IMG/VR virus record: IMGVR_UViG_3300032235_000637
Location: 1 to 64,000 of that record
Source of the DNA: a virus
Length of the DNA stretch: 64,000 bases
Strand: one strand, 5' to 3'
Shown here: positions 15,108 to 22,895 of the stretch, in pieces
Numbering within the stretch: position 1 is the stretch's first letter
Layout of the letters: each line of letters opens with the position of its first letter
Translations under genes and position numbers: made by a program
The notes under the pieces: model-generated
Seen by the model: only the letters and a program-made list of their open reading frames with translations
Databases searched by the model: none
Told to the model about the DNA's origin: nothing

Positions 15108-15125
15108 TGTATTCTAGTTTTTTAA
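15108..15125 (-). promoter_or_regulatory. Accessory-type promoter for NTase-fold gene
   Basis: The reverse strand reads TTAAAAAACTAGAATACA then AT; start codon 6 nt downstream of TACAAT. Confidence 0.72.
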
Positions 15126-15326
15126 TTCTTTCCAGCGTTTTTTAGCTTTTTTCAAACACTTAATAATTCTCTTCAATGTCTCAATATCTTTAATTTCGCC
15201 ATTGTTTGGTAATCCAGAGATGAGTGCAAACCACTTATCTTCTTTGGCAAGTGTTACCTCAAAATGAATGAGATTGTTATCATTATATGTTTTAAACACA
15301 ATTTCTTCGCTAATTTCTTCTTCCAT
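15114..15326 (-). CDS. Hypothetical acidic protein, 70 aa
   Basis: The start at 15326 (MEEEISEEIVFKTYNDNN) follows the upstream stop as TAATAATTATG; the longer frame overlaps the neighbour. Ends KKAKKRWKELKN. Not recognised. Confidence 0.6.
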   Translation of the reverse strand: MEEEISEEIVFKTYNDNNLIHFEVTLAKEDKWFALISGLPNNGEIKDIETLKRIIKCLKKAKKRWKELKN

Positions 15327-15331
15327 AATTA

Positions 15332-15804
15332 TTAAATCCAATCGGGTTTGTTTCTTTTCCAAGCATGGATATGCTTCTTGTCCAAGATAATATATTGTCG
15401 GTATTTGTCAATTGCTGACAAAGATTCAAAATTTGATAGCTTACGACACTCGCAGTCATCAGCAATAGCGATAGCGAATGGTGTCAAATCCCAAGAGTCA
15501 AACCCCAATAGATGAGCATGGTCTTCACACCATTCCAATACTGCTTGAGACTTGTGTATCTTTTCATAACGTGCTGTATATTCATCGAAGATGGCATGAC
15601 CATGAGCAATAGCCCATTGGAAATTATCATAGCTTGCGCGAACCCAAAGGCTACTTGGATGATTACGATGCGAGGGGCGATATGGAGCGTCCACGTTTTG
15701 TTCGTGATATGCAGTACATAAGAGTTGTACAAGCTCCAGACCCATCTTAATACAATGGGCATTAACCAGCCACCTAGCGGACTGGTCGGGACAGGGTGAT
15801 GTAG
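15332..15804 (-). pseudogene. Conserved phage protein split by LAGLIDADG element (body)
   Basis: This is the body of a common uncharacterised phage family that normally starts MNIF... and carries an HC..KM..E..QLLCTA block. Here the body reads TTSPCPDQSARWLVNAHC, then IKMGLELVQLLCTAYH, YRPSHRNHP and a Trp-rich end HAWKRNKPDWI. The first four codons (ATG AAT ATC TTC) and the promoter lie 850 nt away at 16649-16687. The motif AATATCTTCA occurs at both ends of the intervening element; deleting one copy restores a 161-aa frame exactly. In the present state only an internal ATG at 15745 (MGLELVQLL) could be used, without the promoter, so it is probably inactive unless the RNA is joined. Confidence 0.72.
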
Positions 15805-15844
15805 TGAAGATATTGATAATTTAAAAAAGTTGAGGTTAAATGAA

Positions 15845-15850
15845 TAAATA
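15845..15850 (+). promoter_or_regulatory. Late-type TAAATA for the LAGLIDADG gene
   Basis: TAAATA lies 6 nt before the ATG at 15857, close to the 5-nt rule of the late genes. Confidence 0.45.
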
Positions 15851-15856
15851 ATGTAT

Positions 15857-16651
15857 ATGACAATGACCGATAAAATTTGTAGTAAATGTAAAATCAATAA
15901 AAGCGTTTTGGAATTTTATAAAAGAAACGATACTAAGTGTGGATTTAGATCACATTGTAAATCATGTGTAAGTACCCGCGAAACAGAAAAAAGAGATAGA
16001 CAACGAGGTAGTAAAAGAAAGAATTGTAAATATTCTTTTAACGAAGATAGATTATTACAAGATGATTTATTAACTTGGTATATTGCTGGATTATTAGCTG
16101 CCGATGGACATATTCATGAAAAAAAACAGAGTGTTTCTTTGACTTTAAAAATGGAAGACATTGAAACTATTAAAATTTTTAAAGAATATTTTGAATATGA
16201 TGGTGTTGTGTCAATGTATCAAAACAAATATCCATATGTTCGTATTAATGGCTCCAAAAAAACTGTCAGCATATTAAATGATAAATTTAACATCACCCCG
16301 AAAAAATCTTTAACATTACTTCCACCGTGCAATATACCATCGTCAGAACATGCTCTAGCATATATAATTGGATATATAGATGGCGATGGTTGTATTTATA
16401 CAACACCAAAAATAACGCAATTACAAATTTTAGGAACTGAAGATTTGTTAAATTTCATATTAGGGGTTTTTTCAGAGTATTGCAATGTTAGTAATTTAAG
16501 ACCTAGAAAATCTTCAAGTGAAAACGTATTACAAATTTGTTTTTCAGGTAATCTCACAAACAATAAATGTAAATATTACAATATCTTGAAAAAAATGAAA
16601 GAATTGCCTGTTCCGAAAATGGAAAGAAAATGGTCAAAGTTGGTATTTTGA
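15857..16651 (+). CDS. LAGLIDADG homing endonuclease with N-terminal Cys cluster
   Basis: Two LAGLIDADG helices are visible: WYIAGLLAADGHI and YIIGYIDGDGCI, each ending in the acidic catalytic residue, so it is a two-domain monomeric enzyme. The N-terminus has CSKC and CKSC pairs, a zinc-finger-like module. About 264 aa. An ATG at 15851 is also in frame, but 15857 fits the TAAATA spacing. Only this gene and 34001-35338 break the minus-strand run before 35 kb. Its TGA lies inside the right 10-bp repeat. Confidence 0.88.
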   Translation: MTMTDKICSKCKINKSVLEFYKRNDTKCGFRSHCKSCVSTRETEKRDRQRGSKRKNCKYSFNEDRLLQDDLLTWYIAGLLAADGHIHEKKQSVSLTLKMEDIETIKIFKEYFEYDGVVSMYQNKYPYVRINGSKKTVSILNDKFNITPKKSLTLLPPCNIPSSEHALAYIIGYIDGDGCIYTTPKITQLQILGTEDLLNFILGVFSEYCNVSNLRPRKSSSENVLQICFSGNLTNNKCKYYNILKKMKELPVPKMERKWSKLVF

Positions 16652-16669
16652 AGATATTCATGAGCAGAG

Positions 16670-16687
16670 TGTATTCTAGTTTTTTAA
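16670..16687 (-). promoter_or_regulatory. Accessory-type promoter with detached start codon of the split gene
   Basis: The reverse strand reads TTAAAAAACTAGAATACA then CT, and 6 nt later ATG AAT ATC TTC at 16650-16661, the original first codons of the gene now at 15332-15804. Confidence 0.72.
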
Positions 16688-16740
16688 TGTGTGGTATATC
16701 ACTCATAAATCGAGTTAATGTTGTATATACCACACATTAA
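16684..16740. repeat. 16-bp perfect inverted repeat
   Basis: TTAATGTGTGGTATAT at 16684-16699 and its exact complement at 16725-16740. It overlaps the stop of 16737-17165 and ends at the promoter. There is no U-tract in the minus direction, so an operator or processed hairpin is as likely as a terminator. Confidence 0.65.
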
Positions 16741-17165
16741 CCATCATATGCACCCAATTGTCTCCAGCCTCTTCTACCATATACATAACCACAACCATCG
16801 GCGTGTCCAGTGTTCTTATCAACATTAACCAATTGCCCACAATTTTCACATCTCATGTATCGGTCTGTTGATGTTGCCATGGAAATAACTTTAAGACATT
16901 CTCCTCCAGCACCTACTTCCGAATTGCCTTCGATTTCCGCCGATTTCTTAAACCATTCTTTCGATACACCAGCTAGTAACGGTGGTTTATTTGTGGCACT
17001 GATTGAGATATGGTTAGTTGCGAGTGTAACAAGAAAATCTTCAACCTCGTCCAATACTCTTTCAGGTACTCCACCAGCTTGATCTATCGCTTTCCAGAAT
17101 GACTTCCAATTTTGGAAATAGATTTCGTATGCTTCGGTTGTTAATGTTTTTCTAGTCGGTCCCAT
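16737..17165 (-). CDS. Hypothetical protein, 142 aa, C-terminal zinc-finger-like
   Basis: Ends with MRCENCGQLV and NTGHADGCGYVYGRRG, a CxxC...H...C zinc-binding pattern. The N-terminal part is helical (YFQNWKSFWKAIDQAGG). ATG 7 nt after TATAAT. Function unknown. Confidence 0.65.
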   Translation of the reverse strand: MGPTRKTLTTEAYEIYFQNWKSFWKAIDQAGGVPERVLDEVEDFLVTLATNHISISATNKPPLLAGVSKEWFKKSAEIEGNSEVGAGGECLKVISMATSTDRYMRCENCGQLVNVDKNTGHADGCGYVYGRRGWRQLGAYDG

Positions 17166-17173
17166 GTTTGTAA

Positions 17174-17191
17174 TTATATTTTAGTTTTTAA
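17174..17191 (-). promoter_or_regulatory. Accessory-type promoter for 16737-17165
   Basis: The reverse strand reads TTAAAAACTAAAATATAA then T; -10 TATAAT, start codon after 7 nt. Confidence 0.68.
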
Positions 17192-17193
17192 AT

Positions 17194-17225
17194 GAAAAAT
17201 GCCCCATATTTCAGGGGCATTTTTC
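17194..17225 (-). terminator. Rho-independent terminator after 17233-17487
   Basis: Stem GAAAAATGCCCC / GGGGCATTTTTC with an 8-nt loop and A/T flanks. It separates the upstream operon from the next promoter and could work both ways. Confidence 0.78.
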
Positions 17226-17232
17226 GGTGGGA

Positions 17233-17487
17233 TTAGAACGAGCGGATACCGTTCAGCCTAATCTCAGTTGCTAAGTCTCGAACATCTACACTCGCCCATT
17301 GTGTGGAGTGTTGATTCTTAGAAATGGCAACATTAGCACCTCCTCCAAGGATATGGAACGATCCATCTTTAAGTTGAATCATCTGAACTGAAAAAAGCTT
17401 CGGATGTTTGCGTTGATCACGGCTACGTAGCCACTGTTTGTTTTTTCGGTTGTTTTTTACTGTTTTTGTTGTTTTGTTGTTTTCCAT
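17233..17487 (-). CDS. Hypothetical basic protein, 84 aa
   Basis: N-terminus extremely basic (KTVKNNRKNKQWLRSRDQRK), C-terminus with LKDGSFHILGGGANVAIS. Possibly nucleic-acid binding from composition. Not recognised. Confidence 0.55.
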   Translation of the reverse strand: MENNKTTKTVKNNRKNKQWLRSRDQRKHPKLFSVQMIQLKDGSFHILGGGANVAISKNQHSTQWASVDVRDLATEIRLNGIRSF

Positions 17488-17526
17488 ATTTTTTTATATT
17501 ACTATTGTTTTCTTATTTGTCAACTG

Positions 17527-18177
17527 TTAATGGTGATCAACAGTTAAAATATCTTTGGTAGACATCACATCTTCCACTTCTTCAAATGACCAAATATCTC
17601 TCTTGTAATCCCACGACACATCCAACATCTTACCAAGATGGTATTCTGGATTTCTAGTCTTGTCGGTATTGTGTTGGTGTCCACTGATCATCCACGCTGA
17701 GTGGCGCATGTGATTCCAAGAGTGGATTGGAAAATGTTGTAGGATAACACTTTTCTTACCAACTTGGAGTTCTTGGTAATTACCCAAGAACACTACATTG
17801 TTAAATCGCATGGGATACACTTCGATATCAGGATCACCGTATATTTCCAATACTGTTCGCCGATAGATACGGAAAATGTTTGATTCATGATTCCCATAGA
17901 TGTAATTAATATTCTTACAATTGATTCGTGAGAACCATTCCAGAACTTGTTCATCTGTAGCATTCAAAAATCCATCTCCAAGAAAATATAAAAAATCATC
18001 TTCTTTAACTCTCGCATTGATTTTGTTCACCACATCATCCAAAGATTCTTGAGGTGACGAATAACCACGCATCTGCCAAATAGGAACATCCCACTTCGGA
18101 TCATGGTAATTATGCCAATCACTTGAGAAAAAGATTTTGTTTCTATCTTCCCATTTATGTTTAATAATTTTATTCAC
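17527..18177 (-). CDS. Calcineurin-like metallophosphoesterase, 216 aa, GTG start
   Basis: Metal-binding motifs appear in order: SSDWHN (D20, H22), FLGDG (D68), YGNHES (95-100), ILQHFPIHSW and SGHQHNT. This is the classical binuclear phosphoesterase fold. Substrate unknown. The GTG start overlaps the upstream stop (GTGAATAA). Confidence 0.85.
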   Translation of the reverse strand: MNKIIKHKWEDRNKIFFSSDWHNYHDPKWDVPIWQMRGYSSPQESLDDVVNKINARVKEDDFLYFLGDGFLNATDEQVLEWFSRINCKNINYIYGNHESNIFRIYRRTVLEIYGDPDIEVYPMRFNNVVFLGNYQELQVGKKSVILQHFPIHSWNHMRHSAWMISGHQHNTDKTRNPEYHLGKMLDVSWDYKRDIWSFEEVEDVMSTKDILTVDHH

Positions 18178-18406
18178 CTTGTTTTATTTTTTCAATAATA
18201 TCATCGATACCTTGAATGATTTCAAAGGTAGTATCATCTTCCACTACCAAACATGGCACATTACGAATACCATGTTTTTTAAACCATTCAATGTTTTGTG
18301 GATCATTATAATTTTTAATCTCCACAGTTAATTCCAATTTCTCCAGTCTTGCTTTAAGCAAGTGACATGGACCGCAAGTTGCACTCGTTGCTAATATTTT
18401 CTTCAT
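18170..18406 (-). CDS. Thioredoxin/glutaredoxin-like protein, 78 aa
   Basis: Redox motif CGPC at residues 11-14 in TSATCGPCHLLKARLEKL and the cis-proline strand NVPCLVV, typical of thioredoxin-fold proteins of phage NrdC size. Likely a reductant for ribonucleotide reductase or general disulphide exchange; no nrd gene is in the window. Confidence 0.82.
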   Translation of the reverse strand: MKKILATSATCGPCHLLKARLEKLELTVEIKNYNDPQNIEWFKKHGIRNVPCLVVEDDTTFEIIQGIDDIIEKIKQGE

Positions 18407-18411
18407 AATTT

Positions 18412-18720
18412 TTATCTATAAAACATTTGTTGGTCAATCGGAACTTCACACCATACATCAGGCTGTTTCCAAGGAATTTCATGCCATGATGGTAATGGGA
18501 TACCGTGATGCTTCTCGTATTGTCCATTCTTAGATTTTTTCATTTTATCAAAGCAATCTCTCAACTCGTCCAAATTTGATTTAGGTGGTTGTTTATCCGT
18601 CTGGAACAATTCACATAATCCTTCATACAAGGATCGAGCTTCTTCTTCTGTGTATACATAATTCTTACCGTTGATGGTAATGGTTACTTTTGATTCTTTT
18701 TTAACTGTTACCTTATTCAT
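18412..18720 (-). CDS. Hypothetical protein, 102 aa
   Basis: Begins MNKVTVKKESKVTITINGKN and continues with a helix EEARSLYEGLCELF, then a proline/tryptophan-rich end (LPSWHEIPWKQPDVW). Not recognised. Confidence 0.6.
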   Translation of the reverse strand: MNKVTVKKESKVTITINGKNYVYTEEEARSLYEGLCELFQTDKQPPKSNLDELRDCFDKMKKSKNGQYEKHHGIPLPSWHEIPWKQPDVWCEVPIDQQMFYR

Positions 18721-18722
18721 AA

Positions 18723-19019
18723 TTATTTCATCACTGTTTCTAGCATAAATCTTTGAAAACGCTTCTTAAATTCTTTTTCAAAAACACCATCAATCCATCG
18801 TTCACCAATTCCGTGATAACCCGATAATGGTTTTTCGTATTCGACACCATTTTTAAAAACGCCATATATTTGCTCTGTCTTATCTTCCATATCGTTGTGA
18901 TACATGGGAGTTCCGTAAGTATTGGTCACACTTTTGATGGTATAGCCCGATGCTATTAAAAATTTTAAACGAAAATCTTTATCAAATAAGTTTATCATAT
19001 CTTTTTCAGTTATAATCAC
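18723..19019 (-). CDS. Hypothetical protein, 98 aa
   Basis: The GTG at 19019 overlaps the upstream TGA as GTGA and is preferred over a TTG one codon earlier. Contains YGVFKNGVEYEKPLSGYHG. Not recognised. Confidence 0.55.
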   Translation of the reverse strand: MIITEKDMINLFDKDFRLKFLIASGYTIKSVTNTYGTPMYHNDMEDKTEQIYGVFKNGVEYEKPLSGYHGIGERWIDGVFEKEFKKRFQRFMLETVMK

Positions 19020-19417
19020 CAATCAACATTAATCATATACTCACCAGCCTCCAACAAACCTTTTTTGTGAAGATCGTTCGCAATAGTTCCCAAACAAGGG
19101 TAAAAATTACGTTCCCACCAAAGATGAATAGCCCATTGATCTTCGCGAATAAACTCTTCTCCCTCTGATAGAGGTTGTTTAGGATCTCGTTCCAGCCATT
19201 TAGCAAATTTAATACCTCGAATCCCTCCATTGACTACTTCGGGGATGCTGTCAGGCATTTCATCGTCATAATCTTCTTCACTTGGAACTGTTAAGCTATA
19301 TAATCCTCTGCCAACACAACCATTTTGTTGTTGAAAGATATATGGTTTACCATATGTTTCCTGCACCAATTTATCCCATTCGGAATCATCTATAATTTTC
19401 TCTGTTCTGTATTTCAT
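19016..19417 (-). CDS. Hypothetical protein, 133 aa
   Basis: Contains YIFQQQNGCVGRGLYSLTV and WAIHLWWERNFYPCLGTIA. Acidic and aromatic-rich. It abuts YqeY by 1 nt. Not recognised. Confidence 0.6.
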   Translation of the reverse strand: MKYRTEKIIDDSEWDKLVQETYGKPYIFQQQNGCVGRGLYSLTVPSEEDYDDEMPDSIPEVVNGGIRGIKFAKWLERDPKQPLSEGEEFIREDQWAIHLWWERNFYPCLGTIANDLHKKGLLEAGEYMINVDW

Positions 19418-19418
19418 A

Positions 19419-19856
19419 TCAATTCAATTTTGCTCCTACTGTTTGAGAGATTCTCTTATTATCGCATTGACCATTTGCTGCTTCAACAACTGCCTTGATC
19501 ACTCGACCCATATCTTTTTTACTTGATGCGCCAAGATTGTCAATAGCCAATTGCACGTTCTGTTCGAGTTCAGCATCAGACCATTCGGTAGGCAAGTAGC
19601 GTTGAAGAACTGTGATTTCCACAAGCTCTTTATCGGCTAATTCTTCCCTACCTCCTGCACGAAATTGTGTTACACTATCTTGTCGTTGTGCAATCTGTTT
19701 ACGAATCAACCCAATGATTTCATTTTTATCCAATTCGCCTCTCTTGAGAATTTGTGCATTGGTAATTGCGCTCTGCAACATACGCAATACGCTCAAATCT
19801 ACTCGAATCTTATCGCGCATTGCTTGAATTGTATCTTGTTTAATTTTTTCTAACAT
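19419..19856 (-). CDS. YqeY-like protein (GatB/YqeY domain)
   Basis: 145 aa, full length for the family. Signature segments are REELADKELVEITVLQRYLP, GASSKKDMGRVIKAVV and the C-terminal KRISQTVGAKLN. YqeY proteins are related to the tRNA-binding tail of the GatB amidotransferase; a role in tRNA or aminoacylation is suspected but unproven. Operon member between small unknown genes. Confidence 0.85.
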   Translation of the reverse strand: MLEKIKQDTIQAMRDKIRVDLSVLRMLQSAITNAQILKRGELDKNEIIGLIRKQIAQRQDSVTQFRAGGREELADKELVEITVLQRYLPTEWSDAELEQNVQLAIDNLGASSKKDMGRVIKAVVEAANGQCDNKRISQTVGAKLN

Positions 19857-20143
19857 TCTCTTAATTCCTCTCTTTTTCCTTTTAACATTTGTGTTGCTAC
19901 TTTCAATAATTCGTCACCATCTTCCATGTCAGGTGCGAAAAATTTATAATCTTCCAATTGATCATCATCTCCGACAACTCCAAGAACGGCATCCGCAAAC
20001 AATTCACCTAAACCCGACTCATCATAAGCTTTACTAAACATACGCATTTGCTGCTCATCTTCAGTCAGATTGTTTAAGTCTAATGTGCCGTTTTTTTCTT
20101 TCTCAAGATACTGTCTTGCGATTTCCATGCTTTCTTCTAACAT
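19850..20143 (-). CDS. Hypothetical acidic protein, 97 aa
   Basis: Rich in Asp/Glu (VGDDDQLEDYKFFAPDMEDG). 7-nt overlap with YqeY. Not recognised. Confidence 0.6.
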   Translation of the reverse strand: MLEESMEIARQYLEKEKNGTLDLNNLTEDEQQMRMFSKAYDESGLGELFADAVLGVVGDDDQLEDYKFFAPDMEDGDELLKVATQMLKGKREELREC

Positions 20144-20144
20144 A

Positions 20145-20570
20145 TTATTGTTCTTTCACTTCTCCTTTTTTCAATACCATTTTAAACGATACTCCAAATT
20201 TGTCAATAAAGAAATCTTCGAAGTCTTTGAATTGTTGGTGTTTTTCATCATACCATCCGTGTTCGTTTTCAGGCAAGCTAAAATGGATAGATTTGCCGTC
20301 TGTGGAAAATATATGCAATGTTTCCGTATAACTTTTAAATCCTGGAGTATAAGGACAATCCTCATACATCCAGTCGTTAAACCATTTCATATCAGAAACT
20401 TTGAATGTCTTATCGTTCCATGTAAACTGAGAATCTAAAATGATTTCATCCCTTTGTTTCTCAAAGATTTCAACATGCTCTTCGAGATTTTTGATTTTTG
20501 TTCGACGAATTTCTTTGATCTCATCCTTGTAGAATCGTATATATTTATTTAAAAAATCTATTTTATCCAT
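20145..20570 (-). CDS. Hypothetical protein, 141 aa
   Basis: N-terminal charged coiled-coil-like helix (IRRTKIKNLEEHVEIFEKQR), then beta-rich with DGKSIHFSLPENEHGWYDE. Not recognised. Confidence 0.6.
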   Translation of the reverse strand: MDKIDFLNKYIRFYKDEIKEIRRTKIKNLEEHVEIFEKQRDEIILDSQFTWNDKTFKVSDMKWFNDWMYEDCPYTPGFKSYTETLHIFSTDGKSIHFSLPENEHGWYDEKHQQFKDFEDFFIDKFGVSFKMVLKKGEVKEQ

Positions 20571-20574
20571 ATGT

Positions 20575-20913
20575 TTATCTTTTTACTACTGCGAATCCTT
20601 TCTTTCCTTTGAGCCATTCATAGGCTTCAGCACCAGTGAACCATTGAGCATCTTTACGAGGTCCTAAAGCAAACCATCCATGACGAATGTATGTGTAGTC
20701 GATGTATTGCTGATCTTCACCGCAAAAGTTAAGAACGTTGTTGCGACTGACTTTAATCAGATAGTCGCCCTCACGACTGTCCCTGAGTATTTGGCGATTA
20801 GATGCAGTCTTTTGCCAACTGGTTAGTTGTTGATATTCCGCAGACTCAGTTTGCTCTCGCAATTTTAAAATTACTGCTTGCATTCGTTTTTCGAAAATTG
20901 TCATATTATTCAT
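20575..20913 (-). CDS. Hypothetical protein, 112 aa
   Basis: The start at 20913 (MNNMTIFEKRMQAVIL) gives an ATGA overlap with the upstream stop. Ends WFTGAEAYEWLKGKKGFAVV. Not recognised. Confidence 0.6.
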   Translation of the reverse strand: MNNMTIFEKRMQAVILKLREQTESAEYQQLTSWQKTASNRQILRDSREGDYLIKVSRNNVLNFCGEDQQYIDYTYIRHGWFALGPRKDAQWFTGAEAYEWLKGKKGFAVVKR

Positions 20914-21131
20914 ATTTCTTCTATCCATTCCCATTCACAGCAAGGTAAATGTCTTCCATTTTCATCCAGTGCATACTTCCAATTGTTGGCATCTGTGCTT
21001 TCCAAATCGCCATCTATCGGCTCCATATTACAGGAACACTTTCGCGGCACACAGTCATCACAGGCGTATTCACCACTAGGCATATAAACCCATGAAGCTT
21101 CTACCTTTTGGCAGTATGGACAGATGATCAT
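20910..21131 (-). CDS. Cys-rich zinc-ribbon-like protein, 73 aa
   Basis: Cysteine pairs CPYC, CDDC, CSC and CC are spread over the protein (MIICPYCQKVEA, YACDDCVPRKCSCN), consistent with one or two zinc sites. Function unknown. Confidence 0.62.
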   Translation of the reverse strand: MIICPYCQKVEASWVYMPSGEYACDDCVPRKCSCNMEPIDGDLESTDANNWKYALDENGRHLPCCEWEWIEEI

Positions 21132-21161
21132 AGCTTATTTTTTTATTGTTTTTTGGTTTTT

Positions 21162-22280
21162 TTATAATTCTAAGATTTTCTCCATTGCCTTGCGCACAAC
21201 TTTATCATCAACCTTACGATTGTCAAGTAGAAGAAATGCAATAGCAGTCTTCCAATCACAAAACTCTTGTTGAATTGCAATTGCTTGTTCTTTGCGAGTT
21301 TCGTAATTCTGAATAAAAGGAATACGCTCATTCATATTGTCCACACCCTTTACGAACTTAGCATAGGCATCAGTGATTTCTTGGATAAATGGTTTACATT
21401 TTTCCGCGATCTCAAAATCGAGTAACTTTTCAATATGGCTATAGAAATCTTCATATTTGGTGAATTTTGGGGATTCCATAAATACATCCAGAACATTTTT
21501 TACATTTTTAATTCCAGTAGCAATTTTATGAAGTTCACAGTATTCACTAGCTTTGATTTTCTTCAAGGTTTGGTTATCGGGAGAGTAGATAACCACACCC
21601 TCTTTACCTTTCCATGCTGTCACATCGGCAATACACTCTGACAGAGACTCGTAATGATATTTTTCAGGACGACCAATACGCAAAGTCCATTGCGCAAAAT
21701 GATCGACAATATCTTGTTTCCAGTATTCACCCGTCTCATTGTCAATCACTCCCAAGAGAGTCAGAGTTGGTTCGTCATGCTCTCGTAGAACAATTGTGTT
21801 TGTAGGAGTTGTCCATTCAAATAGCATCGAAACATGATTCGTTTCACTCTCACTCTCACCAGATAAAGCGTTACACATGTCCCAATGACCGTTATCGAAC
21901 ACCCACGGATATTTTTTTACCAGTAGATCAATTTCATGACCATTAGGAAGTTGGCGAGCATCTACAGTGCCACGGGTTCTGGTAATCCACTGACCTTTGT
22001 ATCGAGAGACAATTAAAAGACTACCATCCAACTTATGTCGAGCTTCAAATTTCCAACAATCTTTCCATGGTTCAAATGCTGGTTGCTCTCCGAAATTTGT
22101 AAATTTTCGGAATCCTTGGCTGATTACGAAATTGTCAGACTTCCGCACAATACAAGAACGGAAACGAGTATTTTCGTCGTTCCATTTTACGCTCATGTCT
22201 TTCGGCGTAATAAGCCAACATTCGTCACCAGCGATGACGCAATCTTTAAAATTAAATTCTTCTTTGTTTGGTAGTTTCAT
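21162..22280 (-). CDS. RNA ligase, T4 Rnl1-like
   Basis: 372 aa. Motif I is RHKLDGSLLIV with K83 the expected AMP-accepting lysine, motif IIIa SMLFEWTTPTN (E155), motif IV WKGKEGVVIYS (E227) and motif V LKKIKASEY (K241/K243). The helical C-terminal 120 residues fit the T4 Rnl1 type. T4 Rnl1 rejoins tRNAs cut by host anticodon nuclease together with Pnk; the same defence-reversal role is plausible here. T4 co-localises its ligase and kinase genes less tightly than this, but the kinase-like gene lies 7 kb away at 29511. Confidence 0.85.
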   Translation of the reverse strand: MKLPNKEEFNFKDCVIAGDECWLITPKDMSVKWNDENTRFRSCIVRKSDNFVISQGFRKFTNFGEQPAFEPWKDCWKFEARHKLDGSLLIVSRYKGQWITRTRGTVDARQLPNGHEIDLLVKKYPWVFDNGHWDMCNALSGESESETNHVSMLFEWTTPTNTIVLREHDEPTLTLLGVIDNETGEYWKQDIVDHFAQWTLRIGRPEKYHYESLSECIADVTAWKGKEGVVIYSPDNQTLKKIKASEYCELHKIATGIKNVKNVLDVFMESPKFTKYEDFYSHIEKLLDFEIAEKCKPFIQEITDAYAKFVKGVDNMNERIPFIQNYETRKEQAIAIQQEFCDWKTAIAFLLLDNRKVDDKVVRKAMEKILEL

Positions 22281-22281
22281 G

Positions 22282-22719
22282 TTATCGAATTGTAAAATTT
22301 TTCTTATATTTTTTAGGAATGTCTATGAGAAATGCTTGGCATTGTTTTTTTGTCTCAAAAGCGTGAGGGAGATTAAAATCAAAAATAACACCTTCTCCTT
22401 TGTTCAAATAACATTCATTGATTCTTTTACCATTCCATGCAAAAAGCTTCCCCCAGCCCGAAATCATCAAACAGAGCGTCATTGCTGATTTTGGAGAAAG
22501 AGTGTCGATATGCATCCCTACATTACCAAAGGCGTGGATTCCATGATTATAAACTTTTGGTTTTCTAATGCCACGATTTTTCAAAAACTCCTGAACAAAA
22601 TCTTTAACTTCTATTGAATCATCAATAGGATCAACATCTCCATGTTCAAGTTTTCGTTGATATTTTGAATAGAATTTAAGTATTTTTGCTGTTTCTTCGC
22701 TTGAGATTTCAATTTTCAT
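22282..22719 (-). CDS. Cupin / 2OG-Fe(II) dioxygenase-like protein, 145 aa
   Basis: The C-terminal half reads as a double-stranded beta-helix: GMHIDTLSP, CLMISGWGKLFAW, GEGVIFDFNLPHAFE. An H-x-D with a distal H could be the metal triad of 2OG-Fe(II) oxygenases. The first 60 residues are helical. Substrate unknown. ATG 6 nt after TACACT. Confidence 0.6.
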   Translation of the reverse strand: MKIEISSEETAKILKFYSKYQRKLEHGDVDPIDDSIEVKDFVQEFLKNRGIRKPKVYNHGIHAFGNVGMHIDTLSPKSAMTLCLMISGWGKLFAWNGKRINECYLNKGEGVIFDFNLPHAFETKKQCQAFLIDIPKKYKKNFTIR

Positions 22720-22727
22720 GAGTTCAG

Positions 22728-22743
22728 TGTAGTCTAGTTTTTA
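22728..22743 (-). promoter_or_regulatory. Accessory-type promoter for cupin-like gene
   Basis: The reverse strand reads TAAAAACTAGACTACA then CT; start codon 6 nt after TACACT. The CTAG also provides the TAG stop of 22734-22895. Confidence 0.68.
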
Positions 22744-22895
22744 TCAATTTGTAATGGTTCGCTATTTGATAATTCATATACAGTGCAAGTATCATCCAAA
22801 CCTAATTTATTCAATAATAAATCCATAGGTTCGGCCTCAATGATACTATAAGCATTTCCACTATTTGTCTGTCTTATTACAATATATTTTTTCAT
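22734..22895 (-). CDS. Hypothetical protein, 53 aa
   Basis: MKKYIVIRQTNSGNAYSIIE, then AEPMDLLLNKLGLDDTCTV and a short acidic/polar end. It starts ATGA-style on the upstream gene and its TAG lies inside the next promoter. Not recognised. Confidence 0.6.
   Translation of the reverse strand: MKKYIVIRQTNSGNAYSIIEAEPMDLLLNKLGLDDTCTVYELSNSEPLQIDKN

Larger units (their letters stand above)
15805..16658 (+). mobile_element. Homing element with LAGLIDADG ORF, flanked by 10-bp direct repeats
   Basis: The segment between the two copies of TGAAGATATT (15805-15814 and 16649-16658) interrupts a conserved gene after its fourth codon. It carries one ORF on the opposite strand to the host gene. Removing about 844 bp restores the host frame. 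The left part (15741-15781, outside the element) belongs to the host gene. Confidence 0.65.

Noticed and set aside
15741-15800. Group I intron core upstream of the split gene body
   Set aside because: Two small stems (CCCAT/ATGGG and ACCAG/CTGGT) look structural, but the stretch reads through as coding sequence of the conserved gene (CPDQSARWLVNAHC), and the inserted ORF is antisense.
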